DNA of 64,000 nt from Didymella arachidicola (lineage: Eukaryota; Ascomycota; Dothideomycetes; Pleosporales; Didymellaceae). The stretch covers positions 1,302,001-1,366,000 of the forward strand of contig CM049990.2 in NCBI GenBank assembly GCA_016630955.3. Direction: 5' to 3'. The translations under genes and the position numbers were made by a program. Positions 57,201-64,000 of the stretch are shown in pieces. Under the pieces are notes generated by a model. It was given only the letters and a program-made list of their open reading frames with translations. It had not been told where the DNA came from and did no database searches. Positions within the stretch are counted from its first letter, which is position 1, and each line of letters opens with the position of its first letter.

Positions 57201-58333
57201 CGTACTATGTAGCATCACCCTTCTATCCAGGGGCTGCGAGAGCTTTCACGATGATGTGCGCTGGATGAGTGCAGATGAGTCGGATTGTCGGCGGCAGAAA
57301 TACCGGAATTGGAAGGACTCGAAACAGCAGTGCCGGTGGAGGTACCGAATACCAAGGAATCTTTCGATAAGCCTGAGTCCTCTTGAAACGAGCGCAGTTG
57401 CGCGCTCGGGGCGTTGAAGACGTGAATAGCGAACAGCGGAGTGAGACTGATAAAAGTGGAGATTCTCTAGTCTCAAAAACCTGCAGCTTGCTTATGTTGG
57501 TTCACCTTGGCACCTTCCATAGTCGCGGCAAAAAAAAGAATAAGCAACGAAGACACATGAATCGGCCCTGCTTACGTTCTCGATGCTGCCGCAGTTAGAC
57601 TGACTCGAGAAGAATTTCTGGCGAAGCCATGTGGGGCTACAAGTGGGTCTTCGATGGCAATCAGCCTTACTGTGTACATGTGCTGAAGTCGTCGTTCATT
57701 CCAGAAAAGGAGCATGTTCGTTTCGTGGCCGCACAAGCCGCATCGTGAGACGATGGCCATGCTTTACGCTGGCTATTTGTGACATTGAAGTCCGAGTTCG
57801 CGTCACAAAGAAGCTTGACGATGGTCAACGTCACTGCCCAGGTGCCGTTACAGGAGTGCACATCCCCGGGAAGCAGCCACTAGAGCACAGCATGTCGCGC
57901 GTTCCTGCACTCATTTTGAGTCAATCACCGCCCTTTCTTCTTTCAGCCTGGCAAGCGTCCGTCCGAAGCAGTCCGCTGAGGAATTGACATGCCCCACCCC
58001 ACGCCGCGGTCTGTGAAAGCGTAACTTCGCTTGTTGTGTGCCTAGCCGCTGGAGACAATGTCTTACCACGGCAAATCTCGACCTAACCTTCTTGAGGCGT
58101 CGTGGGCCCACATGGATCCTGTGAAGCGTGTGCGGAGATAAGACCCATCGGCGCCATCCCTCCCCGTTTCATGTTTAACAACAATCGTTCCCAGGCCGTT
58201 GCTGTCTTCTCTTGTTGTCGTTTTCTTCCGTATACGTTCTTTAATACTAGTCCTGTAATCGACGCGGCGCAGTGTGGAAGCACGTTCCCCTGCAAAAAGT
58301 TCCTTCGGTAACAGTGGCAAGGTGCGCTCTACC
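54234..58333. other. Gene-poor 4.1-kb stretch upstream of the PDR transporter
   Basis: I find no convincing coding gene here on either strand. Open frames are short, unspliceable by eye and without family motifs. The longest, 55731-56351 on the minus strand, crosses a run of 16 T at 56157-56172 that it reads as poly-lysine, and looks spurious. The right end, about 58000-58333, should be the promoter and leader of the ABC transporter. The rest may be decayed sequence, a non-coding RNA or a large regulatory region. No repeat shared with other parts of the window was noticed. Confidence 0.5.
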
Positions 58334-61300
58334 ATGGAGAACTCCAACGTACCACTGAACCACTCGACTGCCCGTGAGGCGACCGAGAGCAAAACATATG
58401 AGGCTATTCACCCAGACCGCCATCACATTAAGGACGGCAACGAGAGCTCGAGCAACGATGACACAGCTCGCAACTCTGCGTACGTAAGCGAGAAGGGCGG
58501 CGAGGAAGTCAAGGGCGGGATTGCCGTGCAGCGTGCCGAGGCTGAGTTCGCCCAATTATCCAAGGAGCTTTCGCGTACGAGCGAAATCTCACGCCGCATG
58601 AGCCGTGTTCAGAGCCACCGCAGTCACAAGAACCAGACTACCACCGATGTCGAGAAGGGTGTTGACGGCTCAAGCGTCACTTCTGAAGAGCCTTTCGATC
58701 TCGAGAAGACTCTTCGTGGCAACCGAGATGAGGAGGAGGCTGCAGGAATCAAGTCCAAGCGCATTGGTGTTGTGTGGGATGGGCTGACTGTTAGCGGTAT
58801 TGGCGGTGTGAAGAACTACGTTAAGGTGAGCAGTCAGCACATTGTTTCGCGTGCCGGGCCGGAACAGCTGACAACCGCATAGACTTTCCCAGACGCGTTC
58901 GTTTCTTTTTTCAATGTCTTCTCAACTGCACAGAGCCTTCTGGGTATGGGCAAGAAGGGCAAGGAATTCGACATCTTGAAGGACTTCAAGGGTGTACTGA
59001 AGCCCGGAGAGATGTGCCTGGTTCTTGGCCGTCCCGGCAGCGGTTGCACTACCTTCCTCAAGGTCATCAGCAACCAGCGTTTTGGCTACACCAACATCGA
59101 TGGCAAGGTCTTGTACGGCCCCTTTGAATCCGACTTCTTCGAGAAGCGATACAGAGGTGAAGCCGTGTACTGTGAGGAAGACGAGAACCATCACCCTACC
59201 CTCACTGTTGGACAAACGCTCGATTTCGCCCTGGAGACCAAGGTTCCTGGCAAGCGGCCAGCTGGTCTGTCGCGACAAGCCTTCAAGGACAAGGTCATCG
59301 ACATGATGCTGAAGATGTTCAACATCGAGCACACCAGGAACACCATTGTTGGCAACCCGTTCGTACGTGGTGTTTCTGGAGGAGAGCGTAAGCGTGTTTC
59401 GATTGCGGAAACTATGATCACAGGTGCTTCGCTCATGTCGTGGGATAACTCCACTCGTGGTCTCGATGCTTCGACCGCCGTCGACTATGCGCGCTCGCTG
59501 CGCACGCTCACCAACATTTACAAGACCACGACATTCGTCTCTCTTTACCAAGCCTCTGAGAATATCTATAAGTGCTTTGACAAAGTCTTGGTCATTGACA
59601 GCGGGAGGCAGGTCTACTTCGGTCCTGCAGACGAGGCTCGTACCTACTTCGAAGGGCTTGGCTTCCTCGAGAAGCCCCGTCAGACCACTCCTGATTACTT
59701 GACTGGCTGCACGGATAAGAACGAGCGCGAATATAAGTCAGGCAGGGACGAGACCAACACCCCTTCCACCCCAGAGCAGCTGGCTGAAGCCTTCAACAAA
59801 TCTCAAACCGCCTCACGACTAGCGACCGAGATGACCCAGTACCATGCAGCTATGGACCAGGAGAAGCACGTCTACGATGACTTCCAGATCGCAGTCAAGG
59901 AGGGCAAACGCCATGCTGGAAAGAAGTCTGTCTACTCGATTCCTTTCCACCTTCAGGTCTGGGCTCTGGCCAAGCGTCAGTTCTTGCTCAAGTGGCAGGA
60001 CAAATTCTCCCTCGTCGTCTCTTGGTTCACGTCCCTCGTCATCGCCATCATCATCGGTACTGTCTGGCTTGATATTCCCACAACCTCTGCTGGTGCTTTC
60101 ACCCGTGGCGGTGTCCTGTTCATCGCTCTTCTGTTCAACGCTTTCCAGGCTTTCTCCGAACTCGCCAGTACTATGTTGGGTCGTCCGATCATCAACAAAC
60201 ATCGTGCATTCACGTTCCATCGACCGTCGGCATTATGGATTGCACAAATCGGAGTTGATCTTGTTTTTGCCGCTGCTCAGATCCTGATATTCTCCATCAT
60301 TGTCTACTTCATGACTGGTCTCGCCAGGGACGCCGGAGCTTTCTTCACCTTCTTTTTAATGATCGTTACCGGATACCTCGCCATGACGCTCTTCTTCAGG
60401 ACTGTTGGTTGTCTCTGTCCCGACTTTGATGTTGCCATTCGTCTCGCTGCTACTATCATTACCTTGTTCGTGTTAACCTCTGGTTATCTGATCCAGTGGC
60501 AATCCGAACAAGTCTGGTTGCGCTGGATATTCTACATCAACGCTCTTGGTCTTGGATTTGCTGCGCTGATGTTGAATGAGTTCAAGAGAGTTGACTTGAC
60601 CTGCATAGACTCTTCGCTCGTACCTTCCGGCCCGGGTTACAACGACATTAATGCACAAGTCTGCACACTTCCTGGTTCCGTTGCTGGTACGAACATTGTT
60701 CGTGGTGCCGACTACGTCTCGCAGTCCTTCTCTTGGCACGTTGGTGACCTCTGGATGTACTGGGGCATTGCAGTCGCACTGATTGTTGGATTCCTTTTGG
60801 CCAACGCTTTCCTTGGAGAATTCGTCAAATGGGGAGCCGGCGGTCGCACAGTCACCTTCTTCGTCAAGGAGGACAAAGAACTGAAAGAACTCAACCAGAA
60901 GCTGCGCGAGAAGAAGGAAAGGCGTGAACGCAAGGAAACTACTGCAGAGGACAGCTCAGAGCTGAACATCACGTCCAAGGCAATTCTTACTTGGGAGGAT
61001 CTCACCTACGATGTACCGGTTCCCTCTGGTGAACTCCGTTTGCTCAACAACATCTACGGATACGTTCGCCCTGGTCAGCTTACCGCGCTCATGGGCGCGT
61101 CAGGTGCTGGAAAAACTACATTGCTCGATGTGCTTGCCAACCGAAAGAATATTGGTGTTATCGGTGGCGATAGACTGGTTGACGGTATCGCTCCCGGTGC
61201 CTCTTTCCAGCGTGGAACCGCCTACGCCGAACAACTCGATGTCCATGAGCCTGCCGCTACCGTTCGAGAGGCCCTTCGGTTTTCTGCCGACCTGCGCCAG

Positions 61301-62872
61301 CCATACGAGACTCCTCAAGCTGAGAAGTACGCCTACGTGGAGGAGGTCATCGCTCTTCTTGAAATGGAGGATATGGCCGATGCCATCATTGGTGATCCTG
61401 AGTCTGGTCTCGCTGTTGAGCAGCGTAAGCGTGTAACAATTGGTGTTGAGCTTGCTGCCAAGCCTGAATTGCTCCTTTTCCTGGATGAGCCTACATCTGG
61501 TCTTGACTCTCAGAGTGCTTTCAATATTGTTCGTTTCCTTCGCAAGCTGGCCGCCGCCGGACAGGCCATTTTGTGCACTATCCACCAGCCGAACTCCGCT
61601 CTCTTTGAAAACTTCGACCGTCTGCTCCTCCTCCAGCGTGGAGGTCAGTGTGTCTACTTCGGTGACATTGGAAAGGATGCGCACGTTCTACTTGACTATT
61701 TCCACCGAAACGGTGCTGATTGCCCTCCTGACGCCAATCCTGCTGAGTGGATGCTCGACGCTGTGGGTGCCGGTTCGGCTGCCCGCATCGGTGACAAGGA
61801 CTGGGCGGACGTCTGGAGAGATTCACCTGAGTTTGCCCGAACTAAGGCTGACATTGTTGCCATGAAGGAGCAGCGTCTTGCTGAAGTTGGTAACGCTGAG
61901 CCAGTGGAGCAGAAGGAATACGCCACACCACTGACGTACCAGATCAAGCTGGTCAACAAGCGCATGAACCTCTCTTTCTGGCGCACACCCAACTACGGCT
62001 TTACTCGTCTCTTCAACCACGTCATCATCGCCCTCCTTACAGGTCTTATGTACCTTCAGCTAGACGACTCTCGCGCCTCGCTCCAGTACCGTGTCTTCAT
62101 CATCTTCCAGGTCACCGTCCTGCCCGCTCTCATTCTGGCCCAGGTCGAGCCCAAGTATGCCATTTCCCGCATGATCTCCTTCCGCGAGCAGATGTCAAAG
62201 GCCTACAAGACTTTCCCTTTCGCTCTCTCCATGGTCATTGCCGAAACGCCTTACAGCATTCTCTGCGCCGTTGCTTTCTTCCTCCCACTCTACTACATTC
62301 CTGGTCTGAACTCCGACTCCTCCCGCGCCGGATACCAGTTCTTCATCATCCTCGTCACCGAGATTTTCTCCGTGACTCTTGCCCAGGCCATCGCCGCGCT
62401 CACTCCCTCTCCGTTCATCGCCGCCTACGTCAACCCTTTCATCATCATCATCTTCGCACTATTTTGCGGTGTCACTATCCCCAAGCCGCAGATCCCCAAA
62501 TTTTGGCGCGTCTGGCTGTACGAACTCAACCCCTTCACTCGTCTCATTGGCGGCATGGTCGTCACCGAACTCCACAACCTGCCTGTCCATTGCAAATCCA
62601 GCGAGTTCAATCAATTCCACGCTCCCGACGGCCAGACCTGTGGAGAATACATGCGTCCATTCTTCGCCAACGGTGCACCGGGTTACCTGCTCGACGAAGC
62701 TGCCAACCTGTGCAACTACTGCGCGTACAAGGTTGGTGACGAGTTCTTCCTTCCGCTCGGCTATAAGTTTGAGAACAGGTGGAGAGATCTGGGTATCTTC
62801 ATTGCTTTCATCTTCAGCAACTTGGCGATTTTGTTCGTTGCTGCACGCTTCTTGAACTTCAACCGTCGCTAA
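58334..62872 (+). CDS. PDR-type (ABCG) ABC drug-efflux transporter
   Basis: Exons 58334-58825 and 58883-62872 give 1493 residues in the order (NBD-TMD)x2. NBD1 has Walker A GRPGSGCTT near residue 213, with the cysteine usual in PDR proteins, signature VSGGERKR near 327 and Walker B region LMSWDNSTRGLD. TMD1 lies at about 536-813. NBD2 has Walker A GASGAGKTT near 902, a degenerate signature VEQRKRVTIG and Walker B LLLFLDEPTSGLD near 1027. TMD2 covers about 1196-1493. This asymmetry, with one canonical ATP site, is normal for fungal PDR pumps. They export azoles, plant compounds and other hydrophobic toxicants at the plasma membrane. The N-terminal 150 residues are Ser/Glu-rich and likely phosphorylated. 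Substrate is unknown. The large gap upstream could carry its control elements. Confidence 0.95.
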
Positions 62873-63257
62873 GCCTTGGCTTTACGACTTGGTCGCTAGA
62901 AGTCATAACGTTATCAAAAGTGTTCGTTCTAAGCATGTAGACCTCATAGATCTCCATTGGGCGGCGTTACCCGCCCCTCGTTAGTGATAGCATTTACAAT
63001 ATTAGCATGTAATAGACTTTGAATGAGTTCAACGTCTTCAAGCCCGTGTACTTCCATCAATGAACGGTGTGAGCTCACGGTCGCAGTCACACAGTGTGCT
63101 TGTCTCGCACACCCCATTCAATGTTCGACTTGTCTAAGACCCAGCTGTCGAAGCCCCCACAATGTATCTGCCTGCTTTGCTTTCGACATTGCATAGGCAC
63201 TCTGCTCAGCACTTTCTGTCCGCAGTTCATTATCGAGGCTAACGCGAGTTTCTGAAC
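62873..63257. other. Intergenic after the ABC transporter
   Basis: This 385-bp gap should hold the transporter 3' region and the promoter of the next frame. Nothing else was recognised. Confidence 0.4.
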
Positions 63258-64000
63258 ATGCCTCCAGCGGCCCAACACGGGCAACGTCACCGTCACCAAA
63301 AAGTCCAAACTGTACCGCATGTTGAGCATCAGGGCGTGCAGGGCGTGACTTCGGTGTATGAGATTGTGCCTCCTCCGCGATCTAGCAGTGCTGCAATACC
63401 AGCAATGTCTTCTCTCCCTGCTTCTGTGGTCGGTGAGCTCGCACTTTCACTTTCACTTTCACCGCCACCCGGTGTTCCTACACTCCAAGCTGCAAAGACT
63501 ACACCCATGTCGTTGGATCCCTCATCTACATTCGCCGCGCAAATGACGACGTCGAAGTACCCACGCCCCTCTACGCCAGGGTTCTTGTATCCGCAGCCCG
63601 TCGTCCCTCCGCACGTCCACGCACACGCAATGCAGCAGACTCGTGAAACTCACGAGCAGAGTCTCCGACACGAATCGCTCGCGCACAAAGAGCATCATCA
63701 GATTACGACATCTCTAATCGCAACACTCGTGTTCCTGCTGATCGCAGTGGCAGGGTCATGGGCGCTCGTAGTGATGCTCGTTCACTGGCGCGGAGCGACT
63801 ACGGGCATGCAGCCCGCGAGTCGTGATCAAGAAAGAGAAGAGGAGAGTGGACAGCGAGCATGGTTTTCACGGATACGTCTTCGATTAAACCCGTGGGCAA
63901 GGACACGAACGTACGAGGTCCTGCGTAACGTCGAGGTTGACGAGCTTCAGCTCAACGAGAACGCCCGCCCACAAGCGCTGAGTTCAGCGCACGACCTTCG
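63258..64000 (+). CDS. Partial single-pass membrane protein, cut by the window edge
   Basis: From the ATG at 63258 the frame stays open for 247 codons to the end of the window. The first 150 residues are rich in Pro, Ser, His and Gln (MPPAAQHGQRHRHQKVQ at the start, LSLSLSPPPGVP in the middle). A membrane segment follows, SLIATLVFLLIAVAGSWALV, then a short charged part (DQEREEESGQRAW) and a cytosolic-looking or lumenal tail. There is no signal peptide, so the orientation is open. Low-complexity composition makes homology hard to judge. I do not recognise a family. An open frame of this length with a clean membrane segment is unlikely by chance but not proof of a gene. Confidence 0.55.
   Translation, partial: MPPAAQHGQRHRHQKVQTVPHVEHQGVQGVTSVYEIVPPPRSSSAAIPAMSSLPASVVGELALSLSLSPPPGVPTLQAAKTTPMSLDPSSTFAAQMTTSKYPRPSTPGFLYPQPVVPPHVHAHAMQQTRETHEQSLRHESLAHKEHHQITTSLIATLVFLLIAVAGSWALVVMLVHWRGATTGMQPASRDQEREEESGQRAWFSRIRLRLNPWARTRTYEVLRNVEVDELQLNENARPQALSSAHDL

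Noticed and set aside
1..64000. tRNA, rRNA, CRISPR arrays, LTR retrotransposons or integrated viruses
   Set aside because: I looked for these on both strands and saw no convincing cloverleaf, conserved rRNA block, regular spaced repeat, long terminal repeat or reverse transcriptase motif. A tRNA scan could still find a short gene I missed.

Overview
The window is nuclear DNA of a filamentous ascomycete (Pezizomycotina). Genes carry many short introns, usually 44-60 nt, with GTRNGT donors, CTRAC branch points and YAG acceptors. The gene set is fungal: DUF3433 membrane protein, Jlp1-type dioxygenase, PDR transporter, Tra1, TFIIIC and a PP2A B56 subunit. Fot1/pogo transposons carry RIP-like nonsense damage. 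A dothideomycete is my guess from overall gene style; the sequence alone does not prove it. I see no tRNA, rRNA, CRISPR or viral gene.

Layout. 43-4167: DUF3433 membrane protein (-). 4776-6069: Fe(II)/2-oxoglutarate dioxygenase (-), divergent from a flavin monooxygenase (6892-8568, +), with an old MITE copy between them. 9071-10239: MAT2B/RmlD-like reductase (-), divergent from CFIm25 (10440-11372, +). 11566-13804: two tandem paralogs starting LPRELRDQI (-). 14152-24394: an amino-acid/GABA permease pseudogene (-), split by 8.55 kb of pogo-like transposons. 24985-27275: a three-level nest of two MITEs and one intact pogo transposon. 28714-29388: unknown gene (+). 30108-41716: Tra1 (-). 43058-44248: ELO fatty-acid elongase (-). 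45169-47761: PP2A B56 (-), divergent from TFIIIC5 (48522-50685, +). Then COX6/COX5A (+), a GMC oxidoreductase (+), a 4.1-kb gene-poor stretch, a PDR-type ABC transporter (58334-62872, +) and a membrane-protein reading frame running off the right edge.

The most interesting part is 14.6-27.3 kb. Four pogo elements (A-D) and the MITE/pogo nest can be taken apart to the base using their TA target duplications. Removing B to D restores the permease frame exactly. Every element-into-element insertion I can resolve lies at the TA flanking a resident element or within 21 bp of its end. The transposases in A-D keep their frames without indels but carry nonsense codons. All six TAG stops fall where a sister element has tryptophan, as RIP at CpA would produce. 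Element E is undamaged, with perfect 48-bp inverted repeats, and may still be mobile.

The housekeeping genes serve chromatin and transcription (Tra1, TFIIIC5), mRNA 3' processing (CFIm25), respiration (COX6), signalling (B56) and lipid synthesis (ELO). The others look like accessory metabolism and transport. No biosynthetic cluster is evident. All splice structures were inferred by eye, checking frame and splice consensus.
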